Origin: Kitasatospora sp. NBC_00240
GTDB taxonomy: Bacteria; Actinomycetota; Actinomycetes; Streptomycetales; Streptomycetaceae
Reading direction: 5' to 3'
Assembly (NCBI RefSeq): GCF_026342405.1
Contig: NZ_JAPEMU010000001.1
Coordinates: 124,001 to 188,000 of the forward strand
DNA length: 64,000 bases
Shown: positions 43,925-53,035 of the stretch, piece by piece
Position numbering within the stretch: the stretch's first letter is position 1
How the letters are laid out: each line of letters starts with the position of its first letter
Position numbers and translations under genes: made by a program
The notes under the pieces: generated by a model
What the model was told of the DNA's origin: nothing
The model's input: the letters and a program-made list of their open reading frames with translations, nothing else
Databases searched by the model: none

Positions 43925-45151
43925 CTACCGCCAGACCCGCAGGTAGTCGGCGGCGAAGGTGATCGGCTTGGTGCTGTCCGGCGCCGGGTGGTAGCGCCCC
44001 GCGCTGACGGAGAGGTTGAGGATCAGGTAGGCCGACCACTGGCTGCCGACACCCGTCCGGTCGGAGTAGACCTTGGTGTTGTTGACGTACCAGTCGTCGG
44101 AGGTGGCGCCGCACAGCACCCCGACGGTCACCCAGGCCCCGGGCGCGACCGCCTTCGGATTCGCGTAGTTGGCGGAGCCGCTCCGGACGTGGTTGGTGAG
44201 TTCGAGGAGATCGGGGTGGTCGGGGTGGTACTCGAACACATCGACCTCGTTGCCGCCGTTCTTCCAGGTCCACAGCGCCGGCCAGGCACCCGACCTGGCC
44301 GGGAGCTGCACCCGGGTCTCGATGTAGTCGCCGGTACGGACCTTGAAGTCGCGCGCCGACCCCTCGGTGGTGAGCAGGCCCGTCGTCCAGGACTGCAGGC
44401 CGTTCTCCAGCACCCGCGAGCCGGGCCGGGCGGTGAAGGTGGCCGCTCCGTCGGCGACCGTGACGGCGTCCTGGGCGAGCAGGTCCAGCTTGTTGTCCTT
44501 CGGGTTGTGGTCGCCGTACTCGTAGGCGCTGGTCCGGGTACCGACCCAGGTGCCGCCCCAGTCGATGGGGCGGCTGAACTCCTCCAGGAAGACCGGCGAC
44601 CGGCCGGCGACCGGCGGCGCCGTCGCCGGGACCGCCGGGACGGTCGGGACGGTCGGGACCGCCGGGACGGTCGGGGCTGACGGGGCGGTCGGGACGGTCG
44701 GCACAGCGGGGACGGTCGGGACGGCCGGGACGGCGGCCGGTCGGACCGTCAGCGTGGTGCCGAACAGGTTGTGGTAGCCGGAGGCGTCCCGGTAGAAGCC
44801 GAACTGGAGGTAGGTGCCGGCCGGGAAGGCCCGGGCGCGGGTGGTCATGGTGATCCCGGTGGGGCAGATCCGGACGTCCGACGCCGATCCGGGGAAGTCC
44901 AGATTGTGCCCGGCGAAGTCCCGGACCCCGACCCCTAGGGACCGTACGGTCTGACATCGCGAGGACAGCACCGTGAGGGTGGCGGACACCTCGGCGCCGG
45001 CGGTGGCACCGGTCGGGGTGAGCCGGAGCTGGACCACCACCGGGGCCGCGACCGCCGCCTGTCCCGGGAGCGCGGCCAGCGCGAGCAGGAGGGCGACCGC
45101 GGTCGCGGTGGCGGAGCGGACTATGACGGCCAGGCAGTGCTTGCTGATCAC
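43925..45151 (-). CDS. Secreted glycoside hydrolase family 16-like protein
   Basis: A 408-residue protein with a Sec signal peptide (cleavage near AVAAP), an N-terminal beta domain of ~110 residues with three cysteines, a Val-Pro-Thr/Ala linker of ~35 residues and a C-terminal GH16 jelly roll. The catalytic ExDxxE pattern is present as NEVDVFEYH. The substrate could be a beta-glucan, agar-type or other beta-linked polysaccharide; the cleft residues do not decide this. The linker arises from short repeats and separates a probable binding module from the catalytic one. Confidence 0.85.
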   Translation of the reverse strand: MISKHCLAVIVRSATATAVALLLALAALPGQAAVAAPVVVQLRLTPTGATAGAEVSATLTVLSSRCQTVRSLGVGVRDFAGHNLDFPGSASDVRICPTGITMTTRARAFPAGTYLQFGFYRDASGYHNLFGTTLTVRPAAVPAVPTVPAVPTVPTAPSAPTVPAVPTVPTVPAVPATAPPVAGRSPVFLEEFSRPIDWGGTWVGTRTSAYEYGDHNPKDNKLDLLAQDAVTVADGAATFTARPGSRVLENGLQSWTTGLLTTEGSARDFKVRTGDYIETRVQLPARSGAWPALWTWKNGGNEVDVFEYHPDHPDLLELTNHVRSGSANYANPKAVAPGAWVTVGVLCGATSDDWYVNNTKVYSDRTGVGSQWSAYLILNLSVSAGRYHPAPDSTKPITFAADYLRVWR

Positions 45152-45694
45152 GGAGTCTTCCTTCCTGGGGTCGAGCCCCTGGAAGACCGGGCCGCCGATC
45201 GACGACGGCCCTCCGGGCCGGGGGGCCGCGGCTCTTCACCACGTCGGACCTACCGCCACCCAGGAAAGCTCAGCTGTGAGAAGACGATCACACAGGACCG
45301 CACCGGGCTCCCGGGGAGCTGGGCCAACTGGGCCAACCTTCGACGAGTCAGATCGACCATCCGTCAACAAGCCCTGTGGCCGCGGAAGACGCAGGACATG
45401 ACGGGGTCTCGGGAACGGGCGAACACGGTCCTGTGGGGCCGGACCGGCCGGCCGGGTCACGACCGGCCCCCAACGGGCCGGCGCAGGGCCGATCGGGTGG
45501 CCGGACTTCGCCGTGCGGGTGAGCCGGGCAATCCGACCCACCCGCGAGGGCGAAGCGCCGGTGGAGTGCGGTGATCGACCCGCCCCGCCCGCCCAGGGCC
45601 GGCGGGCACCGCACCCGCAGCGGGCGACCTGTCGCCCCCCACCGGAAGCGAGAACGATGAAACCTGTGCTCGGGCGCGCCCGATCCACGTCCAC
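45152..45694. other. Non-coding stretch between GH16 and lipoprotein genes
   Basis: About 540 bases between divergent genes. No gene or RNA is supported. There are small inverted repeats such as CGGTCC-TGTGGGGCC-GGACCG near 45426-45446 and CGGGCGCGCCCG near 45671. It presumably holds both promoters. Confidence 0.4.
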
Positions 45695-46030
45695 ATGAAT
45701 CCACGTCCCGCCCCGTTCGCCCTGCTGCTCGCGCTCGCCGCCCTGAGCGGCTGCGCCGTCTCGGACGACGGCTCGCTCGACGCCCAGGCCGGTGCGGCCG
45801 CCCCGACCTGCCTGGTGCACCAGGCGAAGGCTCCCGGCAGCCGCTACACGGCCAGCGAACGGGCCGACACCAAGTCCGTGCTGGAGAGGATGCGGTACTA
45901 CACCGCCAACGGCACCAAGGACTTCTGCGACGGCCGGCCCGCCACCGGCACCGACCGCCGATGGACCGACCTCTACACGGCCCTGGGCGGCGACCGCGCC
46001 CACCTGGCCGCCACGGCCCGTACTCCGTAG
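45695..46030 (+). CDS. Small secreted lipoprotein
   Basis: A 111-residue protein with signal peptide and lipobox LAALSGC, so Cys20 would carry the lipid anchor. The mature part has two more cysteines (PTCLVHQ and DFCDGRP) about 40 residues apart, and a short YTASERADTKSVLERMRYYT helix. I do not recognise the family. No strong ribosome site precedes the ATG. Confidence 0.75.
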   Translation: MNPRPAPFALLLALAALSGCAVSDDGSLDAQAGAAAPTCLVHQAKAPGSRYTASERADTKSVLERMRYYTANGTKDFCDGRPATGTDRRWTDLYTALGGDRAHLAATARTP

Positions 46031-46183
46031 ACCGGCGCCCGGCGCTGGGCCAGATGGAGGGGCCGGGTGGAGGGGCCGTCAGGTCCGTGGCTCCGGGGCC
46101 CGCCTGGCAGGATGGCGGGCAGCCGGACCGGCCGCGCCGCACCAGGTGGCGCTCGCCCGCCGGCGGGGACGGGAGAGTTGTCA

Positions 46184-47344
46184 GTGAAGCACCGCTCATG
46201 GGACGAGTCGGCCGTCCACCGCTCCCGCGTCCGCGGCAGCATGCTCGGCGGAGCCATCGGGGACGCCCTGGGCAATCCGGTCGAATTCCTGTCCCTGGAC
46301 GCGATCCGGGCCAAGTACGGGGCGGCCGGGGTCACCGGGCCGGTCGCGGACGCCGAGGGGGTGATCGGGCGGATCACCGACGACACCCAGATGACGCTGT
46401 TCACCGCCGAGGGCTACCTGCTCGGGCATGCCCGGTCCCGGGCGAAGAGCAGCGGAGGCGCCGAGCCGGCCCTGGTCCGCGAGGCCTACCTGCGCTGGCT
46501 GGACACCCAGAACCATCCTGCCCCGCCGCCCGCGGACGGCGCCGGCCACCGTTACGGGTGGCTGCGCGAGGAGCCCTGGCTGTACGCCCGACGCGCCCCC
46601 GGCAACGCCTGTCTCTCCGGACTGCGGTCGACGCACGTCCCCCGCCGGGGCGAGAAGCTCGACGGCACTCCGGGCCCGGTGAACCCCGATTCCAAGGGCT
46701 GCGGCACGGTGATGCGCTCGGCGCCGTTCGGGTTCGCCGGTCTCGCTCCGGACCAGGCCTTCGAACTCGCCGCCGCCTGCGCGCAGATCACCCACGGCCA
46801 CCCCACCGGCTACTACGCGGCGGGGGCCTTCGCCGCCCTGGTCGGCCACCTGGTCGAGGGTGACTCGCTGCAGGCCGCCGTCCTGCGGACGCTGCACCTG
46901 TTGTCGCGTTACCAGGGGCACCAGGAGACGACCGCCGCCCTCCGCGCGGCCCTCGACCTGGCCGCCGACGGCGAGGCGACCCCGGAGAAGGTGGAGAGCC
47001 TCGGCGCGGGCTGGGTCGCCGAGGAGGCGCTCAGCATCGCGGTCTACGCGGCGCTGGCCCCCACCCGGCCGCAGGTCTACCGCCTGGACCACAACGGCAC
47101 GCACTGCGACCCGAGGCCGCCGCGGACCCCTGTCGAGGCGGCCTTCCTGCTGTCCGTCAACCACTCCGGCGACAGCGACTCCACCGGCTCCCTCTGCGGC
47201 AACCTGCTGGGCGCGCTGCACGGGGACGTCCGGCTGCCGCAGGCCTGGCTGGCCCAGGTCGAGGGACGCGCCGTGATCGCCGCCCTGGCGGACGACTTCG
47301 CGGCCGAGGTCCACCCCGGTGAGCGGCGCCCCTGGACCCACTGA
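46184..47344 (+). CDS. ADP-ribosylglycohydrolase family protein
   Basis: A 386-residue DraG/ARH-type enzyme. Metal-binding residues lie in GAIGDALGNPVEF, ITDDTQMTLFTAEG and HSGDSDSTGSLCGNLLG, the usual magnesium sites for removing ADP-ribose from proteins or from O-acetyl-ADP-ribose. The GTG at 46184 has GGGAG eight bases upstream. No ADP-ribosyltransferase is nearby. A sirtuin, which makes O-acetyl-ADP-ribose, lies 5 kb upstream, but a link is only possible. Confidence 0.9.
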   Translation: MKHRSWDESAVHRSRVRGSMLGGAIGDALGNPVEFLSLDAIRAKYGAAGVTGPVADAEGVIGRITDDTQMTLFTAEGYLLGHARSRAKSSGGAEPALVREAYLRWLDTQNHPAPPPADGAGHRYGWLREEPWLYARRAPGNACLSGLRSTHVPRRGEKLDGTPGPVNPDSKGCGTVMRSAPFGFAGLAPDQAFELAAACAQITHGHPTGYYAAGAFAALVGHLVEGDSLQAAVLRTLHLLSRYQGHQETTAALRAALDLAADGEATPEKVESLGAGWVAEEALSIAVYAALAPTRPQVYRLDHNGTHCDPRPPRTPVEAAFLLSVNHSGDSDSTGSLCGNLLGALHGDVRLPQAWLAQVEGRAVIAALADDFAAEVHPGERRPWTH

Positions 47345-47360
47345 CGCCGCGGCCGCCGGC

Positions 47361-47386
47361 GGGAGCCCCTCCGACCGGGGGCTCCC
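47361..47386 (+). terminator. Terminator of the ADP-ribosylglycohydrolase gene
   Basis: GGGAGCCCC (47361-47369) pairs with GGGGCTCCC (47378-47386) 17 bp after the stop codon. Confidence 0.82.
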
Positions 47387-47486
47387 TGTCCCGGGGACCG
47401 CGCCCGACCGCCGGATCCTATGAGCGGTGGGCACCCCCATGAACGGCTGCCTGGTAACCCCGGCCGGCCACGGGCAGCCTGGTGGC

Positions 47487-47915
47487 ATGACGGAACAGCA
47501 GCGGGCGCCCGAGGTATGGCGTCGCGAGAACGACTCCTCCCAACTGACCGCCCCCCGGGTCCTGGTCCGGGTCTTCCTCGGCCCGGGCGCACTGGAGCCG
47601 GGGATCGGGTTCTACGAGCGGCTGCAGGGGGTGACGGCCGATGCCCGGTTCGCCTTCGGCGCCCTGCGGCTGGCCACGGTCGGGGCCTTCCTGCTGATCG
47701 AGGGCCCCGAGGCGGAGCTGGCCCCGTTCCGCTCCACCACCGGCACCCTGCTGGTGGACGACGTGCGGCCGTACCACGACCGGCTGGTCGCCGCGGGCGC
47801 GGAGATCGTCTTCCCGTTCCAGGAGGTACCCACCGGGGCCGGGTTCAACGCCCGCCACCCGGACGGCACGGTCGTCGAGTACGTCCACCATCGGCCCACG
47901 GCGGAGGGTCGCTGA
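47487..47915 (+). CDS. VOC-family (glyoxalase fold) protein
   Basis: A 142-residue protein with the paired beta-alpha-beta-beta-beta fold: VRVFLGPGALEPGIGFYERL in the first half and RHPDGTVVEYVHHRP at the end, where Glu and His could bind a metal. It is shorter than ring-cleaving dioxygenases and could be a binding or resistance protein. The ATG at 47487 is preferred. It stands alone. Confidence 0.82.
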   Translation: MTEQQRAPEVWRRENDSSQLTAPRVLVRVFLGPGALEPGIGFYERLQGVTADARFAFGALRLATVGAFLLIEGPEAELAPFRSTTGTLLVDDVRPYHDRLVAAGAEIVFPFQEVPTGAGFNARHPDGTVVEYVHHRPTAEGR

Positions 47916-48106
47916 AGGCGGCCGGTGGCAGGTGGCGCACGGACCCGTCCGGCCGCTCCCCACCCGACTGGTCCCCCGTGAGCCGCCCTGCCGTGCGCAC
48001 GCGCACTCGCCGACGCGCCCCGCTCGCGCGCCCGCCGGCGCGGACCGGCCGGACGGGTTGGTGCGTCGGCCCCCCGACGGGGCCTTCGGGATGGCACGGT
48101 GGGGGT

Positions 48107-48853
48107 ATGTGCGGTCGCTACGTCTCCACCTCCTCCGTCCAGGACCTGGCCGAGTACTTCGGCGCGGTCGGCCTCCCCACCGCCGAGACGCTCGCCCCGA
48201 GCTGGAACGTGGCGCCGACGGACCCGATCCTGGTGGCCCTGCAGCGCCTGGACCGGGAGACCGGTGAGCTGGTCCGCCAGCTCCGGCAGGTGCGCTGGGG
48301 CCTGGTGCCGTCCTGGTCGAAGGACCCGGGCGGCGGGGCCCGGATGATCAACGCCCGGGCCGAGACCGTCCACGAGAAGCCCGCCTTCCGCAAGGCGTTC
48401 GCCGCCCGCCGGTGCCTGATCCCGGCCGACGGGTACTACGAGTGGAAGCCGGTGCCCGCCGCCGAGGGGGCGAAGGCGTACAAGCAGCCGTACTTCCTTG
48501 CACCTGCCGCCGGCACCCTGCTGCCGATGGCCGGCCTGTACGAATTCTGGCGGGACCGGAGCGTGCCGGAGGACGACCCGGCGGCCTGGCTCACCACTGC
48601 GACGATCATCACCACCGACGCCACCGACGCGGCCGGCCGGGTCCACGACCGGATGCCGCTGACCATCGACGCGGCGGACTTCGACGCCTGGCTCGACCCC
48701 GAGCTGACCGACGCCGTCGAACTGCGCCGGCTGCTGCACACCCCGGCCGGCGGCGAGCTGCGGATCACGCCGGTCTCCACCGCCGTGAACTCCGTCCGCA
48801 ACAACGGCGCGCAGCTGCTCGAGACGGTGCCGGACCCGCTGCCCGTCACCTGA
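48107..48853 (+). CDS. SOS-response-associated peptidase/abasic-site shield (YedK/HMCES)
   Basis: A 248-residue SRAP-domain protein starting MCGRY. After removal of Met the new N-terminal Cys forms a stable thiazolidine link with abasic sites in single-stranded DNA. Other active-site parts are present: SWNVAPTDP, MINARAETVHEKPAF, CLIPADGYYEW and GRVHDRMPL. The ATG at 48107 must be right because Cys2 is catalytic. No LexA box is seen directly upstream. Confidence 0.93.
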   Translation: MCGRYVSTSSVQDLAEYFGAVGLPTAETLAPSWNVAPTDPILVALQRLDRETGELVRQLRQVRWGLVPSWSKDPGGGARMINARAETVHEKPAFRKAFAARRCLIPADGYYEWKPVPAAEGAKAYKQPYFLAPAAGTLLPMAGLYEFWRDRSVPEDDPAAWLTTATIITTDATDAAGRVHDRMPLTIDAADFDAWLDPELTDAVELRRLLHTPAGGELRITPVSTAVNSVRNNGAQLLETVPDPLPVT

Positions 48854-48979
48854 GCCGGCACCTCGTGGCGGCGGCCGGGCCGGGGTGAGGCATCTCTCAG
48901 TACCGGCCGGGCGGGGTTTGACCGCAGACGAACGGGTCAGACGGGAGCGGTCCATGTTCCCGGCACGAAGAGTGAACCC

Positions 48980-50479
48980 TTGAGTCCAGCGTCATCGAGA
49001 GCCCTCCTGTCCAACGGCGGCGGCACCCCCGCCGCCGGCACCGTCACCCCGGCGCCTGCGGCCGGCAGATCCCTCGCGGTCGGGGACGTCACCGTCGTCG
49101 AGCGGGGGATGCTGCGACGGGCGGTGTCCGCCGCGGCCCTCGGCAACGCCATGGAGTGGTTCGACTTCGGCGTCTACAGCTATCTGGCGGTGACCCTCGG
49201 CAAAGTCTTCTTCCCGACCGCGGGCGGCGCCACCCAGCTGCTGGCCACCTTCGGGACCTTCGCCGCGGCCTTCCTGATCCGGCCGCTGGGCGGTCTGGTC
49301 TTCGGGCCGCTGGGTGACCGGATCGGCCGGCAGAAGGTGCTCGCGGCCACCATGATCATGATGGCCGCCGGCACCTTCGCGATCGGGCTGATCCCCTCCT
49401 ACGCCACCATCGGCATCTGGGCCCCCGTCCTGCTGCTGGTCGCCCGGATGGTGCAGGGCTTCTCCACCGGCGGGGAGTACGGCGGCGCGACGACCTTCAT
49501 CGCCGAGTACGCCCCCGACCGGCGCCGGGGCTTCCTCGGCAGCTGGCTGGAGTTCGGCACCCTGGTGGGGTACGTGGCGGGCGCCGCGCTGGTGACGCTG
49601 ATGACCTCGGCCCTGGACGAGTCGAGCCTGCTCTCCTGGGGCTGGCGACTGCCGTTCCTGATCGCCGGCCCGCTCGGCCTGATCGGCCTCTACCTGCGGA
49701 TGCGGCTGGAGGAGACCCCGGCCTTCCGCAAGCTGCAGGAGCAGGCCGAGCCGGCGGACCGGCAGCGCCCGAAGGGCGGGTTGCGGGAGCTGCTGACCAC
49801 GCACCGGCGGGCCCTGCTGCTCTGCATGGCGCTCGTCCTGGTCTACAACGTGACCGACTACATGCTGCTGTCGTACCTGCCGACCTACCTGACCGCCGAG
49901 CTCGCCTTCGACGCCACCCACGGCCTGCTGGTGATCATCGCCGCGATGGTGCTGATGATGGCCGTCAACGGCCCGGTCGGACACCTCTCGGACCGGATCG
50001 GGCGGCGGCCGGTGCTGATGGCCGGCTGCCTCGGCTTCCTGCTGCTGTCCGTGCCCGCGCTGCTGCTGATCCGGGGCGGTGAGCAGTGGGGCGTCCTGCT
50101 CGGCGTCGGCGGGCTGTGCCTGCTGCTCAGCTGCTTCACCGGCACGATGCCGGCCTCGCTGCCGGCACTGTTCCCGACCCGGGTGCGGTACGGCGCGATG
50201 TCGGTGGGGTTCAACATCTCGGTCTCGCTGTTCGGCGGCACCACCCCGCTGGTGGTCACCTCGCTGATCAATGCCACCGGGGACCGGATGATGCCCGCGT
50301 ACTACATGATGGCGGCCGCCGTGATCGGCGCGGCCGCGGTGTGGCTGATGCCGGAGAGCGCCGGACGCCCGCTGCCCGGCTCGCCGCCCGCGGTGGCCTC
50401 GCCGGAGGAGGCCCGCGAGCTGGTCGCCCGGGCGCGCGGCGGGGTCGTCGGCGTCCGCAGCCCGGCCGTGGCCCGGTAG
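48980..50479 (+). CDS. MFS transporter, ProP-like (metabolite:H+ symporter family)
   Basis: About 499 residues with 12 transmembrane segments. MHS-family signatures are GNAMEWFDFGVYSYL, GDRIGRQKVL and RMVQGFSTGGEYGGA. Members take up osmolytes such as proline or betaine, or carboxylates such as citrate and ketoglutarate. The start is uncertain: the TTG at 48980 has only a weak ribosome site, and the ATG of MLRRAVSAAAL near residue 44 would still keep all helices. A TTGACC-GCAGACGAAC-GGGTCA inverted element lies about 60 bp upstream. Two tandem terminators follow. Confidence 0.88.
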   Translation: MSPASSRALLSNGGGTPAAGTVTPAPAAGRSLAVGDVTVVERGMLRRAVSAAALGNAMEWFDFGVYSYLAVTLGKVFFPTAGGATQLLATFGTFAAAFLIRPLGGLVFGPLGDRIGRQKVLAATMIMMAAGTFAIGLIPSYATIGIWAPVLLLVARMVQGFSTGGEYGGATTFIAEYAPDRRRGFLGSWLEFGTLVGYVAGAALVTLMTSALDESSLLSWGWRLPFLIAGPLGLIGLYLRMRLEETPAFRKLQEQAEPADRQRPKGGLRELLTTHRRALLLCMALVLVYNVTDYMLLSYLPTYLTAELAFDATHGLLVIIAAMVLMMAVNGPVGHLSDRIGRRPVLMAGCLGFLLLSVPALLLIRGGEQWGVLLGVGGLCLLLSCFTGTMPASLPALFPTRVRYGAMSVGFNISVSLFGGTTPLVVTSLINATGDRMMPAYYMMAAAVIGAAAVWLMPESAGRPLPGSPPAVASPEEARELVARARGGVVGVRSPAVAR

Positions 50480-50545
50480 GCCGCCGGCCACGAGGGCCCG
50501 GACGCACGGCCTCGCGACCGTGGCTTCCCGGCCGTAGCCTCCGGA

Positions 50546-50591
50546 CCGGTGCCCGTGAGAGCGTGCCCCCGCACACCCTCACGGGCACCGG
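50546..50591 (+). terminator. First terminator after the ProP-like gene
   Basis: CCGGTGCCCGTGAG (50546-50559) pairs perfectly with CTCACGGGCACCGG (50578-50591) over 14 bp. The loop can itself pair. Confidence 0.87.
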
Positions 50592-50593
50592 CG

Positions 50594-50621
50594 CGCCCGG
50601 GCGGACGCCTCCGCCCGGGCG
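50594..50621 (+). terminator. Second tandem terminator
   Basis: CGCCCGGGCGGA (50594-50605) pairs with TCCGCCCGGGCG (50610-50621) over 12 bp around a CGCC tetraloop, two bases after the first hairpin. Confidence 0.82.
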
Positions 50622-50801
50622 GCCGATCGACCGGGAAAGGCGTCCGTCAGGACCTGCCCGCTGCCCGGACCGGCCGGGTGTCGTCCTGCGGCGGCCGGCC
50701 GCCCCGGGGTCGGCACTCGGACCGTCAGGCTCCCTGCCGCGGCGTACTCGGACGTCCTGCTGAGCACGGGCCCCGTGGGCGGGCGGCCAGGGCACGCGGC
50801 C

Positions 50802-50832
50802 CGGGTGCGGACCGCCCGGCGGCCCGCACCCG
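50802..50832 (-). terminator. Terminator of the secreted protein gene
   Basis: CGGGTGCGG (50802-50810) pairs with CCGCACCCG (50824-50832) just past the stop of the leftward gene at 50847. Confidence 0.7.
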
Positions 50833-50846
50833 TCGCTGCTCCTGCG

Positions 50847-51323
50847 TCAGTAGACCAGGATGTCCCAGTGGCTGCCCTCGTTGCAGTAGATGTTGCCGGA
50901 GGCCGCCTTCCACTGCGGGTAGCCGTCCCCGCGGTAGCCGATGTAGGTGAAGCTGTTCTGGACGTACCCGTCGATGCAGGAGTTCCGGGAGATGTCGACC
51001 TTGTAGCCGTTGTAGTGGCTGTAGGTGCCGGAGGCGTGGCCGACCTCCGTCCCACCCGTGATGTTGATTGCGCAGCCGCTGGACTGCTTGAGGGTGATGA
51101 TCGTGCTGACGGTGCCGGAGTTGATCTGCTCGAACGAGGTGCAGGTCGAGTTGGAGCGGGTGGTGCAGTTGCCGCTGGAGCTCCAGGTGATCCCGGCGCT
51201 CCTGAACTGGCTCGCGGCCGTCGCCTGGGACACCTTGCTGCCGCTGGCGACGGCCGCGGGGGCGGTGACGGTGAACGCGGCCATGGCCAGGACCACGACG
51301 GTGACTGCGGAACGGGGCTTCAT
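50847..51323 (-). CDS. Secreted protein with peptidase-M15-like His/Asp motif
   Basis: A 158-residue protein with a Sec signal peptide (cleavage near AAVASG) and a mature domain rich in Ser, Thr and Cys. Cysteine pairs (NCTTRSNSTC, and later SGC/NSC/YC) should form disulfides. The stretch GGTEVGHASGTYSHYNGYKVDI places His, His and Asp as in zinc DD-peptidases of the M15 type, and a late His lies in EGSHWDILVY. It may be a small extracellular peptidase acting on cell walls, but homology is uncertain. GGGAG precedes the ATG. Confidence 0.72.
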   Translation of the reverse strand: MKPRSAVTVVVLAMAAFTVTAPAAVASGSKVSQATAASQFRSAGITWSSSGNCTTRSNSTCTSFEQINSGTVSTIITLKQSSGCAINITGGTEVGHASGTYSHYNGYKVDISRNSCIDGYVQNSFTYIGYRGDGYPQWKAASGNIYCNEGSHWDILVY

Positions 51324-51704
51324 TCGCTCTCCCGGGTAGGGCGGTGGACCTCGGACGAGGGGGTTCGGGTGCCCGGGCCGTTCGATCTCCGGCCGTGGCC
51401 GAGGCCGGCGCCCGGCGCGCCCGCGACCGGCGTCTGACCGGGCGCGGGGGGACGGCGGCGGGGCCGGGGCACGGCGGGCGGATCGCGGCTGGTGGGCGGT
51501 GCGCTTCCGGAGGGGGCGGGACCTGGGGTGCGGTGCCGCCGGACCAGAATGGCGGCCCGACTGTCTATGCGGGTAGAGCCGGGCGGTGAATTTCCCGTGA
51601 CCGTCATGTATCCGACAAGCGTGCTTGGCTCATCCCGACTGGTACGCTGCCGCTTCGCCGATTCTGTTAACGCTCACAATCCATCGAGAGGCAGCAGCGA
51701 GGTC
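51324..51704. promoter_or_regulatory. Divergent spacer between the secreted protein and sigma-factor genes
   Basis: About 380 bases. The half near the sigma gene (51590-51700) is noticeably less GC-rich than its surroundings, as expected for promoters. I see no gene, RNA or palindrome strong enough to name. Confidence 0.4.
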
Positions 51705-52352
51705 ATGATCTCCGACGGGGCGGCCAAGGAGTTCCACGACTACTTCGAGCGCCACCACGCCGAACTGGCCCGCCTCGCACACCTCCTGACGGGCGGTACG
51801 CACGCCGACGACGCCCCCGACGACCTCGCCGCCGACGCCCTGGCCGCCGTCCGCCGCGACTGGGAGCGGACCCACCGGGCCGACCGTCCGACGACCCACG
51901 CACACCGGGCCGTCATCAGCCTCGCCCGTGAACGGGCCCGCCGGGCGGCACGGACCCGGCGCCTCGCAGCACTGCTCCGCCCGTACCGGCCCGGGCCGAC
52001 CGCGCGAGCCAGGCCCACCGAGGTCGCGGCGCACCCCGACCGGGCGGGCGCCAAGGCCACCCCGGACGTACGGGAGGCCCTGGCCCGGCTGCCGTTCCGC
52101 AGCCGGGTCTGCGTCGTCCTGCGGTACGCCTTCGACCTCTCGGAGCGGGACGTCGCACGGACCCTCCGGCTGCCGGTCGGCGCCGTGCGGCGCCGGACCT
52201 CCAAGGGCTCGGCGCAGCTCCGGCGCCTGCTCGGCGCCCCGACCGTCGACCACCCGAGAGACGTACGCCCTGCGCCGGCCGTCCGACCACCACCCGTCCG
52301 AACGGGCCGAACGGGCCGAACGGGCGATCCGGGCCCCGCGCGGACCGGCTGA
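51705..52352 (+). CDS. ECF-like RNA polymerase sigma factor (SigE-type)
   Basis: About 215 residues. Region 2 is recognisable but degenerate (EFHDYFERHHAELARLAHLLTG, then DDLAADALAAVRRDW). Region 4 is clear (ALARLPFRSRVCVVLRYAFDLSERDVARTL, then RLPVGAVRRRTSKGSAQLRRLL). A Pro/Arg/Thr-rich C-terminal tail of ~40 residues is extra. No anti-sigma gene follows; the next gene is a chaplin. Its regulon is unknown. Confidence 0.82.
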   Translation: MISDGAAKEFHDYFERHHAELARLAHLLTGGTHADDAPDDLAADALAAVRRDWERTHRADRPTTHAHRAVISLARERARRAARTRRLAALLRPYRPGPTARARPTEVAAHPDRAGAKATPDVREALARLPFRSRVCVVLRYAFDLSERDVARTLRLPVGAVRRRTSKGSAQLRRLLGAPTVDHPRDVRPAPAVRPPPVRTGRTGRTGDPGPARTG

Positions 52353-52593
52353 CGCGTCGGAGGGCCGGGCCCGGGCGGCCGGGCGGGCCCGGGGCGCACC
52401 CCGGACCGGCGGGCCGTCCGGGAGCGGCGCTGGGCCGGATGCCGTTCGGGCGGGTGAACGGACCGTGTGCCCGCGCGACGCGCGGCCCGGTTGGTGCAAA
52501 GACTGGTCGGGAGGTGTCACCACCAGGCACGAGATGCTGCCGGTGGTGGCTTCTTCATGAACCTGCACCATCCCCTCAGGAATGGAGAAGACC

Positions 52594-52836
52594 GTGAAAG
52601 ACCTCCACAAGGCTCTCGTTCTCGCCGGCGCCGCCGCCGCGCTCGTGCTCGGATCGGCCGGCGCGGCGAGCGCCTCGTCCACCGCAGAGGGCATCGCCGT
52701 CGGGTCGCCGGGCATCCTGTCCGGCAATGTCATCCAGATCCCGATCCACATCCCGATCAACGCCTGCGGCAACAGCGTCAACGTGCTGGGCGCGCTGAAC
52801 CCGGCGTTCGGCAACGTCTGCATCAACGAGGGCTGA
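52594..52836 (+). CDS. Short chaplin
   Basis: About 80 residues with a Sec signal peptide ending near GAASAS and one chaplin domain: IPIHIPINACGNSVNVLGALNPAFGNVCIN, seen in two parts with the conserved cysteines about 18 residues apart (the motif runs from residue ~46). Short chaplins assemble into amyloid-like fibrils that coat aerial hyphae. The GTG at 52594 has GGAGAAG six bases upstream and is preferred to the ATG at 52582, whose AGGA touches it. This gene alone strongly supports a streptomycete-type host. Confidence 0.9.
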   Translation: MKDLHKALVLAGAAAALVLGSAGAASASSTAEGIAVGSPGILSGNVIQIPIHIPINACGNSVNVLGALNPAFGNVCINEG

Positions 52837-52855
52837 CGTCCTTCCACGGCTTTGA

Positions 52856-52891
52856 GCGGGGTCGGCGGCCGTCACGGCCTGCCGGCCCCGC
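52856..52891 (+). terminator. Terminator of the chaplin gene
   Basis: GCGGGGTCGGCGGCCG (52856-52871) pairs with CGGCCTGCCGGCCCCGC (52875-52891), with one wobble and one bulge, 20 bp past the stop. Confidence 0.75.
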
Positions 52892-53035
52892 CTCATGCGT
52901 CGCGCCGTCACCCCGGGGGCGTCGCGCGCCGCCGCCCGCACCCCGGGCCGCACCCGGCCCGGCCGGGCGGTCGACCGGCCGCCCGCGAACCTGACGTCCG
53001 GACACCGGGGCACGGGGACACCCGGCCCCGCGCCC

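Noticed and set aside
44973..45401. 142-codon frame over the GH16 signal peptide and spacer
   Set aside because: No ribosome site or recognisable product, and codon bias is wrong for this DNA.
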